DNA of 64,000 nucleotides from Actinoplanes ianthinogenes. GTDB lineage: Bacteria; Actinomycetota; Actinomycetes; Mycobacteriales; Micromonosporaceae. The notes under the pieces are model-generated. The model was not told the origin of the DNA. It was given only the letters and a program-made list of their open reading frames with translations, and did no database searches. A program made the translations under genes and the position numbers. The stretch lies in the NCBI RefSeq assembly GCF_018324205.1, contig NZ_AP023356.1:8810501-8874500 (forward strand), read 5' to 3'. Shown here piece by piece: positions 15,926 through 24,524 of the stretch. Each line of letters starts with the position of its first letter. The first letter of the stretch is position 1.

Positions 15926-18900
15926 TCAGCCTGCCTGGAAATTATGAGAGCTGATGTCCGGCGCCTCGGTTGCAGGTTCGCCTGGCCGGGCGAGTGTCCA
16001 CCGTCGTCCATCAACAGCGAAGACGGGTCTGTATTCACCGTCCGAGCTATATGGCGTCACACGTACGCTCACATACTCGGAACGGCCCGGAATTGGAAGA
16101 CCGATTTCTCTGGCGATCTGGCGATGTGCCATCAAGGAACCGCTGAGAATAATGATTCCCTCGGGGCGGAGCCGCGGCCGTGCGTCTCGCACGCGCTTCA
16201 TGGAGTCCGCTTGCCTGCACACGGTTCTGATGGCCGTGGCATCGATCGGGCGTGCCTGCACTCGTCGGAAAAGTTCGGTAACCCGCGTCATGGCCGAGCG
16301 GGGGGCGAGGATGGCCGCCGCGTTCGCCTCATCGAGGCTCGCCAGAAGATTCGCTGGGATGGGCTCGTTACGGTACAACCATCGCAGAGCTTCGAGGCCG
16401 GCTGGTGACAAGCGGCTTTTCAGGTCTGGATTCTTCGTGGTGGCCATCAGCTCCTGAGATGTTCGGCCGACCGCCACGGACATGACGGCACGAACGTCGT
16501 CCACGCCGATAAGTAGATGCAGTGCATCAATGCCATCCCGCGGAATCAGCCAGCCAGTGCCGGTCGCGGTAAAACGAATATCAAATTCGATTCCGGCCAA
16601 TCGGACGTCCCGATGGCTACCTTCCACGAGTTCGAAATCGGTAATCAATGCCGTCTCGACCGCAGAGCCAAGCGCTGCCTTCTCGTGCTTGCTGAGCTGC
16701 TCCCATTTGTAACGGCCCGTGTTCGCTCCGTCGTACTGCCGGTCCAATGTGCGTCGAAGTATCGTGGCCATGCGGGTCCCCGTAGGATCCAATTCCCTGA
16801 GAGCGCGCTCGAGGGCGTCCAGCTCGGCATCGTGTGGCTGCGTGGTGGGTGCGGGCGGGATTGAAATATCGGCTTGCGTGACCACCGCGGCTGGTTGAGG
16901 CGTTCGACCGGGATGCGGATCGGGATCCGATTCGATGATGTCCGCGAAGTCGAGCTCGGGCCGCTCGTGGACATTCAGCGTGTAGGTCCACCGCAGCGTC
17001 ATCGGATGGTCCGGTTGATAGGCGACTCGTGAGTAATGCTCGTTCCAATCGAAGTCGAGAACAGTTGTCTCGACCACGTCTGTCTGGCCTTTCTGGACAT
17101 AGCACTCGAAGCTCAGATACGCCTCGACCTCTACGTGCCCCACTTCGGTGCCGCCGTCATAGCGTTCATCCATGGACCACTCGACGGTCTCGAGCATGGG
17201 CTCCACTGTATCGATCGAGCCTCCTCCTTCGGCCCAGGCCAGTAACTCGCCGAACCTCGATGCGGACGGTTCAATCTCCGTGTAGACCAAGCCTCGGCAG
17301 GCTTCCTCCACCGCCTCGCGGAACTGCGCTGAGAGGGAGCGCTCGTCGCTGCCGTGATCCCCTTCTGAGGACGCCACCAGTGCGCGCAGAACGTTGAGCA
17401 ACTGCATCGCATCGGTGGCCAGGTCGCCCTCCTGGCGGCCCGGGAAGTATCCGTTTTCCCGTGTCCACCAGCTGATGTAGCGGCCGAGCTGGCGGATCAT
17501 GGCGTTGATCGGGAACGGGTTGTCGGGCTGTTGCTCTCGTGTGCGGCGAACCAGCTCGTGCAGGTGTTCCTCGGCCTCGTCGAGTGCTCGAGCGCCGGAA
17601 GTGAGCGGGGCCAATAGCAGTAGTTCGATCATTGACGTGGACGCCCAAGCATCGTTCTGATCCGCCGCGGCCTGCTGCGCGGCGTACCACCGATCGACCC
17701 GCCCGATACGACCGGTGAGTACCGCCTCCAGGGAGAGCGCCTGCACCCCGTGCCAGGAATGAGAGGGATTCACGGCGAGGCCGTGCAGGTACCGTTGATG
17801 CGCCAGGCTCAGCGCTTCGCGGGAAGCAATCATCCGCCGGTCGCGGTCGGTCCCGTCCAACTGGGCACAACGGAAGCCCAGCTCTGCCAGACTCTCCTGC
17901 GCGTTGCCCAGCAAGCCGAGATTGTCGAGCCGGGAAACCTGGCCCGGTGCCGCCGCGTCAGCTTCGACGTAGCGGCTCATCGCGGCGATGCGCAAACCGA
18001 GAATGTCCGCAACGGTGTCGTACGCCGCGGCATCGGGGAGGGCGGCGTCGATAAGTCGGTCGGCCCACAACTGGGCGGTGCTCAGCGAAGCCATCTGGGC
18101 CCGCATCGCCACCTCATAAAGCCGGTCCTGATAGTGCTCCGGAAGCCTTATATAGGATGCGAGACTTTCTCTCTGGGCCTGGTGGACCTGCTCCCCATGC
18201 AGCAACTCTCGGGTGCTGGACAACGTGGTACGGACATCGGCACCTTTCAATATGAGGCCATAGAAGTGCCGGGTGAAGCTGACCGACTCGTCGAAGGTGT
18301 CGCGGGTCTTCGAGACTACGACGACCGACGTACCCGCCTCATGCAGCGTTCGGGCGAGCTCGTCGCTGTCAGCCGCACCTATTGATTGAGTGCCGCTGCA
18401 AACGGCCAGAGTCACGACGGCTGGGCCCGGCACGACCGAGGTGATCGCTGCGCGCAGCATTTCCGACGTCACCCGTGCCGTTGTCCGATCGTCGTCGGCG
18501 TAGAGTGCGAGTCCCAGTGCAGGGGTCGTTTGATCGCCGACACGGCACCCATGGGCGAGGACGTGCACGTGGGTATAAGGCCGCCCGGCAGCCGCCGCGA
18601 CCTGCGCCGTCTGTGCGATCCGTGAAACAGAGGCGCGTTCGACAGTGGTTAGCATGCCGCGATCGTCAAACTCCGGTTCGACAATTCCCTCGACCGGTAC
18701 TGGCTCATTCCAAGGCCTCAACGCTTCGCGCAGCGCCGCACGATGGCCCTCGATCGGTACCGGCAGACCGGCGTCCTCCGGTGAGGCGGCGGCGAACAGG
18801 ATGCGTGGTGTTGACCACCACACGGCCGGCGCAGCGAAGTTCACGTTCTCTGGATCCGGAGGGGCCTGGTTCCGCCCATCCTCCGCAGTAGGCAGGGGGA

Positions 18901-20437
18901 CCGAAGGAGGCGGTTGGAGGTCGATGCCTAGACGCTGTGCCACAGCCCGGCCCATAGCCGCGAACGGTTCCATCTCGGCGTCGAGAGCTCTCGCTCCCGA
19001 AGGATCGGCGAGTAACGCCTGCACCGCTGGACCGGTTCCCGCATGGCGTTCGAGGTGTTCGGTGAGCACCTCGAACGTGTCCCACTCCTGAGTCGTCGTG
19101 GTGCCGCGACGCAGCAGGTCACGCACACCGTCACGAAGGCGCAGCCGAGGATCGTCCGAATCGGGACCGACGCGCTCGAGGAGACCGCTCACCAGTACCT
19201 CGGCGAGATGAGAAGGCCCGCTGCCAGGCACGAGCCGCGTCTGAAGCACCCGGATCAGCCTGATCGACAGGGAAGGCGCACCGGCCAGGATTCGAGCAAT
19301 CGTCTGGGCCTCGATACTGGACCGGGCTTGAAACGCTCGCACTCGCTCGGGCGGCGTCAACGTACGGGAGGAAGGCTCGTCGGCGGGCCGGTCCCGCGGA
19401 GCAGCCCATACCGCGTCGATCCATTCGGCGCCGGCGGCGACGGCCCTGGCCCACTTCGTCAGCGACGCGTCGGTCAATGCGACGATCGGAACCGGCACCG
19501 GGGACAGATCATCTGGGATGTCTTCCCACCAAGCGTGTCGTACCTCGGCTTCGATGTTCGGGGCGGCCGGACGCACGGTTCGCATGGCGGCGCCGGGGAC
19601 GCCCAGGGCGGTGTAGCCCCAATAACCCTCCGGCAAGAGCTGGACGATGGCCGTCGGCATGCCGATTGCCCAGCTGCGAACGACATTCCAGGTGGGTAAG
19701 CCATACCAATGGTCGGCCGAGCCGTCGGTGACGAGCAGGATCACCCGGCGACCACCAGCCTGGTACAGCCCGTCAGGATGATGGCGATGACCGGCCGCGT
19801 CGGTCACGGTCAGCGTGGGTTCCTCGTCGGTCGTGCTCGACAGCGACCAGTGAGTGATCGAACGGAAGGCCCCCATTCTCCACAGCGAGCTCTCGAATTC
19901 CCGTATGGCGTCTGCCCAAACCGCGGCGACACCGTTTGACTCAACCACGATGGCCAGGTCAAGACCGCGTTCCCACTTCGGTGAGGTCACGACGACCAGG
20001 CGTCCGGCCTCAGCGGTGGCGTCGATGGTCGCTTCGACGTCGACCACCGGTGGTCCAGGCCGTCGCACACGCCGGAACGCGGTGAACGCTCGGCCCGCCC
20101 GTGAGAATGTGCTGTTACCCGCTGCCGTTCGCAATCCGAGAGTCTGTGCCGGTGTCGAGTTTGGCCGGGCGACGTCTCCGGCGCCTCCGTGAGAGTGAAG
20201 TAGACGCGGAGTGGTTGAGTCTTCGCCCGAAGCTCGAGACGACTCCTGCGGGAGGCGCGCTGCGGGCTCCACCTCACTCGTCGCGATTCCCGTGACATCG
20301 TCCTCGCTACCAGGCGCGGTGGCTCCGTCGACCGACCCTGCGGATGCGGTCGCCACCAGCCGCAACAGGTCGGCGATCTCGTCGGCGGACCACGACGACA
20401 GTGCGCCGGCGAGCGCCTCGGCGGCGCGCTCGATCAC
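15926..20437 (-). CDS. vWA (SAV_2336-type) - CHAT protease - helical region - NaeI endonuclease fusion
   Basis: 1503 residues, GTG start at 20437 overlapping the MoxR stop (GTGA). Order: N-terminal helix and linker (1-115); SAV_2336/vWA-like domain (about 130-345, GLDLAIVVESN, VILLVTDGS); helical segment (350-510); CHAT caspase-like protease (about 540-790) with probable His629 (VHVLAHG) and Cys680 (LAVCSGTQS); TPR-like helices (about 795-1075); beta-rich linker; NaeI-type endonuclease (about 1205-1500: TLDRQYDGANTGR, VETAL, RLRPEGIIIL). NaeI acidic residues align as E1261, D1277 and D1286 with identical spacing, but the catalytic lysine is R1288. Probably the effector and switch subunit of the operon. 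The 3' part is lower in GC than the neighbouring genes. Confidence 0.9.
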   Translation of the reverse strand: MIERAAEALAGALSSWSADEIADLLRLVATASAGSVDGATAPGSEDDVTGIATSEVEPAARLPQESSRASGEDSTTPRLLHSHGGAGDVARPNSTPAQTLGLRTAAGNSTFSRAGRAFTAFRRVRRPGPPVVDVEATIDATAEAGRLVVVTSPKWERGLDLAIVVESNGVAAVWADAIREFESSLWRMGAFRSITHWSLSSTTDEEPTLTVTDAAGHRHHPDGLYQAGGRRVILLVTDGSADHWYGLPTWNVVRSWAIGMPTAIVQLLPEGYWGYTALGVPGAAMRTVRPAAPNIEAEVRHAWWEDIPDDLSPVPVPIVALTDASLTKWARAVAAGAEWIDAVWAAPRDRPADEPSSRTLTPPERVRAFQARSSIEAQTIARILAGAPSLSIRLIRVLQTRLVPGSGPSHLAEVLVSGLLERVGPDSDDPRLRLRDGVRDLLRRGTTTTQEWDTFEVLTEHLERHAGTGPAVQALLADPSGARALDAEMEPFAAMGRAVAQRLGIDLQPPPSVPLPTAEDGRNQAPPDPENVNFAAPAVWWSTPRILFAAASPEDAGLPVPIEGHRAALREALRPWNEPVPVEGIVEPEFDDRGMLTTVERASVSRIAQTAQVAAAAGRPYTHVHVLAHGCRVGDQTTPALGLALYADDDRTTARVTSEMLRAAITSVVPGPAVVTLAVCSGTQSIGAADSDELARTLHEAGTSVVVVSKTRDTFDESVSFTRHFYGLILKGADVRTTLSSTRELLHGEQVHQAQRESLASYIRLPEHYQDRLYEVAMRAQMASLSTAQLWADRLIDAALPDAAAYDTVADILGLRIAAMSRYVEADAAAPGQVSRLDNLGLLGNAQESLAELGFRCAQLDGTDRDRRMIASREALSLAHQRYLHGLAVNPSHSWHGVQALSLEAVLTGRIGRVDRWYAAQQAAADQNDAWASTSMIELLLLAPLTSGARALDEAEEHLHELVRRTREQQPDNPFPINAMIRQLGRYISWWTRENGYFPGRQEGDLATDAMQLLNVLRALVASSEGDHGSDERSLSAQFREAVEEACRGLVYTEIEPSASRFGELLAWAEGGGSIDTVEPMLETVEWSMDERYDGGTEVGHVEVEAYLSFECYVQKGQTDVVETTVLDFDWNEHYSRVAYQPDHPMTLRWTYTLNVHERPELDFADIIESDPDPHPGRTPQPAAVVTQADISIPPAPTTQPHDAELDALERALRELDPTGTRMATILRRTLDRQYDGANTGRYKWEQLSKHEKAALGSAVETALITDFELVEGSHRDVRLAGIEFDIRFTATGTGWLIPRDGIDALHLLIGVDDVRAVMSVAVGRTSQELMATTKNPDLKSRLSPAGLEALRWLYRNEPIPANLLASLDEANAAAILAPRSAMTRVTELFRRVQARPIDATAIRTVCRQADSMKRVRDARPRLRPEGIIILSGSLMAHRQIAREIGLPIPGRSEYVSVRVTPYSSDGEYRPVFAVDGRRWTLARPGEPATEAPDISSHNFQAG

Positions 20438-21351
20438 TTGCCGCTCAGCTCGGCGAGCAGGACTTCCTTGAGGCGCTTTCGGACCGATGCGTCGTTCGCC
20501 TCTCCGGACACGAGAAACACGAAGTTGAGCAACTGGTCGAGGGCAAGGTTCTCGCCGGCTACCAACCGCTCCGTGAACTCCTCGATCTGGGCGCGTTCTG
20601 TCTCTGCCGCATCATGCAGATACCCGGCCACTACGTCTTTGACGAAGGCGACGTTCGGTGTGGGCATCTCGAAGCGGACACACCGGCGCAGAAACGGCGC
20701 CGGAAAGCTCCGTTCATTGTTGCTGGTCAACACGATGATGGGCCAGTGCGTGCGCCTGACGGTGCCGTTGCGGACCTCGTAGGTGGCGCGGTCGGCGCCG
20801 CGGACAGCGTGCAGGTCGGACTCGTCCCGCACGAGAGCCGGGATGTCGAACTCGCCCTGCTCCAGGACGTTGAGCAGGTCACCGGGCAGGTCCAGATCGC
20901 TCTTGTCGATCTCGTCGATCAGCACTGCGCGGGGCCGGTTGGGGTCGGCGAGTGCGGTACCGAGGGGGCCGAGGGTGATGAACTTGTCGACCCGAGTGTC
21001 GCCGTCGGTGTTGCCGGCCTGAGTTGCGTGCAACCGGCCCAGCGCGTCGTACTGATAGAGCGCATCGCCAAGCGTGCTGCGCGACGTCACATGCCAGTTG
21101 AGTGGATCGCCAAGCGCGAGCTCGGCCGCGATGAGATTGACGAGCGTGGACTTCCCTGATCCGGGTGCACCACTGAGCAGGAGTGGCCGGCGCAGATGGA
21201 GGGCGGCGTTGACCGCGTCGAGAAGACCGGCAGGAAGGATGAAGTGCTCGATCGCCGTTTTACGGCTACGCCACGGCGGCGGCTGCGGCAGACCCCGCCA
21301 AGCCTCCGCCTCGGCGACCCTGCCGCTACCGGTGAAAAGGTGCCAACCCAC
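20434..21351 (-). CDS. MoxR-type AAA+ ATPase
   Basis: 305 residues from GTG 21351, with AGGAG 6 nt upstream. Walker A is GAPGSGKST (61-69), Walker B is AVLIDEIDKSD (about 142-152), sensor I is VLTSNNERSF and the arginine-finger region is APFLRRCVRFEM. An insert around residues 100-125 matches MoxR-type loaders. MoxR ATPases remodel or activate vWA-domain partners; here that partner is encoded by the next gene, overlapped by 4 nt. The gene begins 8 nt after the trypsin/VMAP gene. It is probably the NTP-dependent switch of the conflict system. Confidence 0.93.
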   Translation of the reverse strand: MGWHLFTGSGRVAEAEAWRGLPQPPPWRSRKTAIEHFILPAGLLDAVNAALHLRRPLLLSGAPGSGKSTLVNLIAAELALGDPLNWHVTSRSTLGDALYQYDALGRLHATQAGNTDGDTRVDKFITLGPLGTALADPNRPRAVLIDEIDKSDLDLPGDLLNVLEQGEFDIPALVRDESDLHAVRGADRATYEVRNGTVRRTHWPIIVLTSNNERSFPAPFLRRCVRFEMPTPNVAFVKDVVAGYLHDAAETERAQIEEFTERLVAGENLALDQLLNFVFLVSGEANDASVRKRLKEVLLAELSGK

Positions 21352-21359
21352 GCCGTCTC

Positions 21360-23321
21360 CTAACAGCTTTCCGCCGCCATCGGGGGCGGCAATGCGAACC
21401 CGCCGCGTCCGCGCGGGTCGTCCCAGATCACGATCGGTGGATCATCCAGCGTCGGCAGCTCGTCAGGAAGCTGGTATCGGCGAGCTGCTGACGGCAGCCG
21501 TTCGGCAGCCAGCCGGACGGCCAACGAATCCTCGTCTCTGCCCGACCCAGGGAGCCACACGACGAAGCCGTGCCCCGCCCGGAGAAGCCATCGCAACGGC
21601 CGCACGGAGCTCGCCGCAGGCAACCCGGCGATGATCCATGCCCCCGTACCGTCGGCTTTCGCCCAAGCGGAAAGGCGAGTCTCGTCCTCCAACAGGTCGA
21701 CTGGCAGTGGATCCGGGAGGTGATCCCAGTTGGCGTTACGGATCCGATCGACGACCCGGCCGTGCAGAGGGCCCGGTCGCCTCCTGCTCGACCAGCGGAA
21801 CCTGGGCTGACACTCCTCAGCAATCGCCTCAAGCTCACCGTCTACCTCGCGGACCGGCCAATACTCGATCCGCTCGGTTAGCAGCGCACACGGAACGGCT
21901 AGGTCGACGATCAGCGGATATGTTGGCGGAATCTCCTTGAAGACCTGGCGCAGAGCCCGCAGGAGGCCTTCGCGGGTGGCGCCAGCCTCGACGGAGCGAC
22001 TCATGACTTCGTTGCCAGTCACCATCGTCCACCGTATCTGGGCCGGATACGGCGGGGCGGCGGGCCCGGGTTCATCGCCTAGATCAACGACGAGCCAGCC
22101 GCCGTCGGTGTGCGCGGCTTGGTACCGGTGAGCGTCACCGGCCTGGTGTCCACACGCGGCAAGCCAGTCAAGGAGCTCCCGGTTTTCCGCGGTGCTGACT
22201 CCCTGATCGGTGGCGATGGCCACGAGGAAGCGGGCCAGAGCCGAAAGAGGGCTGTGCCCACCGTTACGTTGTTCGTACAGGGTCGCGTCGGCCGCCTCAA
22301 CCAGGAGAGCATCGGCGGTGCCGCCGCTTGGCCAAGCCCCGACCTCCCGACGATAGATGCCCTGTAAGCGTCCGATTTCCACCTCGCGGCCGCCGAGGGC
22401 GACGAAGACCGCCTTGGCACGGGCGGCGGCCTTGGCGATGCGAAGCCCATCCACCACTCGGGGATCGGCCGAAGGTGATGAGATCACATGTTCCAGCGAC
22501 TTCTCGATCGCCGAGGGCGTCCAGCGAGTCGGTATCGCGCCCGAGGCGCCAAGCTTCGGTTGAAGACTCTTCATCGCCTCGGTGGTGAGTTCTTCCTCGC
22601 TGGTCGCCGGGTCAACCTGCGGGGGAGGAGTGGCCCTAAGCGCCTCGGCGACACTGGGCAGGAGCTTATTCAAATCGGCGATGCGTCCGCACAGCACCAC
22701 ACCACCAAGTGCCGTGTGAGTGCCGCGCTTGTCCTGTCGTTCGGCATAGGCCGACACGAACCCGACCACCGTTTCGTTCCCGTTGGCGTCTGCTCGCAGC
22801 AACGGGCCGCCTGACATGCCCGAAGGACTCTCGGGAGAGACGGCAGCGAAGCTGGTGACCAGTGCGCGAATCAATCGCCGAGCAGTCGACTGGAATTCTG
22901 GCGTCTCCACGACGCCGGTCGACACGACGCACGATGGGGCGGGATTTCTTTCGGGATGGCCGGCGACCCTCACCCGGTCGTGGGCCGCCACCGTAACGCC
23001 GAGGGGCAGAGCGACTGCGTCGAGCCGGTCTCTCAGAACCTCGCCTCCCCGCTGGGCATCAACGGTGAGTACGGCGGCATCCAACTCGACGCAGTGCTCG
23101 CGATAGGAGACGGGAACGTCAACCGGGCTCCCCCCGGGCGAGTCGGGTTGCATACGAAGCCACAACTGGGCTTCCTGACCACCGACTTCCCGGACGCAAT
23201 GCCATGCGGTGAGAACGTTGCCAGCCCCGATCGCGAACGCGCTTCGCAGACTCCTTACGGTGCCCGAGGAGCGCTCCGCTTCGGTCAGCAGACGTCCCAC
23301 AGCCGGCTCGACAGAGCTCAC
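21360..23321 (-). CDS. Trypsin-like protease with C-terminal VMAP-C domain
   Basis: 653 residues from GTG 23321, overlapping the preceding stop by 4 nt. Residues 20-215 are a trypsin-like fold with the full triad: His41 (LTAWHCV), Asp81 (ELDAAVLTV) and Ser170 (SGMSGGPLL). Residues about 265-375 form a helical linker, perhaps an effector-associated or VMAP-M-like adaptor. Residues about 400-640 match the vWA-MoxR-associated protein C-terminal domain (GGWLVVDLGDEP, ERIEYWPV, GAWIIAGLP, FVVWLPGSG, PIVIWDDP). No signal peptide, so cytoplasmic. In ternary conflict systems VMAP proteins link sensing to the MoxR/vWA switch, and the protease may cleave partners once triggered. Confidence 0.88.
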   Translation of the reverse strand: MSSVEPAVGRLLTEAERSSGTVRSLRSAFAIGAGNVLTAWHCVREVGGQEAQLWLRMQPDSPGGSPVDVPVSYREHCVELDAAVLTVDAQRGGEVLRDRLDAVALPLGVTVAAHDRVRVAGHPERNPAPSCVVSTGVVETPEFQSTARRLIRALVTSFAAVSPESPSGMSGGPLLRADANGNETVVGFVSAYAERQDKRGTHTALGGVVLCGRIADLNKLLPSVAEALRATPPPQVDPATSEEELTTEAMKSLQPKLGASGAIPTRWTPSAIEKSLEHVISSPSADPRVVDGLRIAKAAARAKAVFVALGGREVEIGRLQGIYRREVGAWPSGGTADALLVEAADATLYEQRNGGHSPLSALARFLVAIATDQGVSTAENRELLDWLAACGHQAGDAHRYQAAHTDGGWLVVDLGDEPGPAAPPYPAQIRWTMVTGNEVMSRSVEAGATREGLLRALRQVFKEIPPTYPLIVDLAVPCALLTERIEYWPVREVDGELEAIAEECQPRFRWSSRRRPGPLHGRVVDRIRNANWDHLPDPLPVDLLEDETRLSAWAKADGTGAWIIAGLPAASSVRPLRWLLRAGHGFVVWLPGSGRDEDSLAVRLAAERLPSAARRYQLPDELPTLDDPPIVIWDDPRGRGGFALPPPMAAESC

Positions 23322-23785
23322 TGCCTGTTGGCCGCCTGCCGCTGGCTCAGTTTCAAGGTCACCTCGACTGTGGCCTCACTGGACGCCGTCAACAGCGCTT
23401 CGATTGCTTTACCGGCACCCAGGGTCGCCTTTACTCCGAACTTGAGCTCGAGATCGCCGATGGTGAAATTCTTGCTATCGGCCGGATACCGCTCTTCGAT
23501 ACCGGCGACGACGCCATCGACGACCAGCGCCACCTCGCGGCCGACCGCCTCGGCGGCCGTTCGCAGAACGTCATTCCCGAGCTGTACGACCCGGGTCGAG
23601 ACATCGATCGAGTGTCGCCCCTTGTAGCCGAAGGCCGGCACGTGTCCCTCGTCGAAGTCTGTCTCGATGTCGACCTCGTGCTCGGGAGACCCGCTCTCCG
23701 CAAGAAACACCCCGATCCGGATCTCGGGTGCACCTTCCACGTTCTGAGACACCGCTAGCCTTTCGCCACCTGCTGCAAGGGGCAT
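23318..23785 (-). CDS. Trypsin-co-occurring domain protein (TCO1 / CU044_2847 type)
   Basis: 155 residues. The C-terminal half carries the family core: a helix (VVQLGNDVLRTAAEAVGREV), then FTIGDLELKFGVKATLGAG and a final strand SEATVEVTLKLSQ. TCO1 proteins are small partners of trypsin and VMAP proteins in actinobacterial conflict operons; this fits the next gene, which begins within its stop codon. Two starts are possible: ATG 23785, with AAGG only 3 nt away, or GTG 23752 (VSQNVEGAPEIRIG), with AAAGG 6 nt upstream. First gene of the four-gene operon. The 277 nt upstream (23786-24062) hold no convincing gene. Confidence 0.8.
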   Translation of the reverse strand: MPLAAGGERLAVSQNVEGAPEIRIGVFLAESGSPEHEVDIETDFDEGHVPAFGYKGRHSIDVSTRVVQLGNDVLRTAAEAVGREVALVVDGVVAGIEERYPADSKNFTIGDLELKFGVKATLGAGKAIEALLTASSEATVEVTLKLSQRQAANRQ

Positions 23786-24062
23786 AACCTTACCGGCAAT
23801 GCCCCCCGGTGGCCGTCCTTCATGCGGTTAGAACGGTCATGACTTCCGGGGACCGAGGGGAGGCGCCTTTCACGCCGCAAGAAAGGCCACGGCACCTATG
23901 CGGGCATGACGGTCGACCAATTGTTCCTCTCGTTCTTAGTCCGCCCGGCCGTCGATGACTGCGGCACCGGCGCGACCGGTAGCGCGGCGCCGCCAGCGCT
24001 GACCGCGGTGCCGGCGTAAGTGAGACCCAGGTCTCCGCGATGTCCCGTGAGATCATGGTTCG

Positions 24063-24524
24063 GTGAATGTGCAGCCTGCGGTGCCGGGTGATGTGGACGA
24101 ACTGATGCGGCTCGCGGCGAGTGTCGAGCAGTGGTTCGGGCCGATGGTGGGGGATCCCGAGTTTCTCGACGTGGTGCGGCGCAACATCGCGCGGGGGAGC
24201 GCGTTCGTCGTCCGCGGCGAGGGGAAGCGACTGCTCGGCGCGATCATGACGGGCGGCCGGTCACCCGTGCACCGGATCAATTGGCTGGTCGTGGCCGCGG
24301 ATGCCCGGCGCGGTGGCGTCGGGCAGGCGCTGATGGCGCACGTGCTGGACCGCTGGGAGCGGCCGTGCACCGTGGAGGTGGTGACCTTCGGCGCGGATCA
24401 TCCGGGAGCCGGGCCCAGCGGCTCGCGGGCGTTCTACGAGCGGCTGGGCTTCGTCGCGGGCGAGACCGTGGCGGACGGCCCCGAGGGCGGCAGCCGCCAG
24501 CGGTTCCGGCTCACCCTTAGTTGA
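24063..24524 (+). CDS. GNAT family N-acetyltransferase
   Basis: 153 residues from GTG 24063. The GNAT core is visible: NWLVVAADARRGGVGQALMAHVLDRW, with RRGGVG as the acetyl-CoA pyrophosphate loop, and SRAFYERLGFVAGE near the end. The substrate is unknown. The 3' end overlaps the convergent transglutaminase-like gene by 8 nt. Confidence 0.88.
   Translation: MNVQPAVPGDVDELMRLAASVEQWFGPMVGDPEFLDVVRRNIARGSAFVVRGEGKRLLGAIMTGGRSPVHRINWLVVAADARRGGVGQALMAHVLDRWERPCTVEVVTFGADHPGAGPSGSRAFYERLGFVAGETVADGPEGGSRQRFRLTLS

Noticed and set aside
23820..24056. A 78-codon minus-strand frame upstream of the conflict operon
   Set aside because: Arg/Pro/Ser-rich, no ribosome binding site, no family; the 277-bp gap more likely holds the operon promoter.
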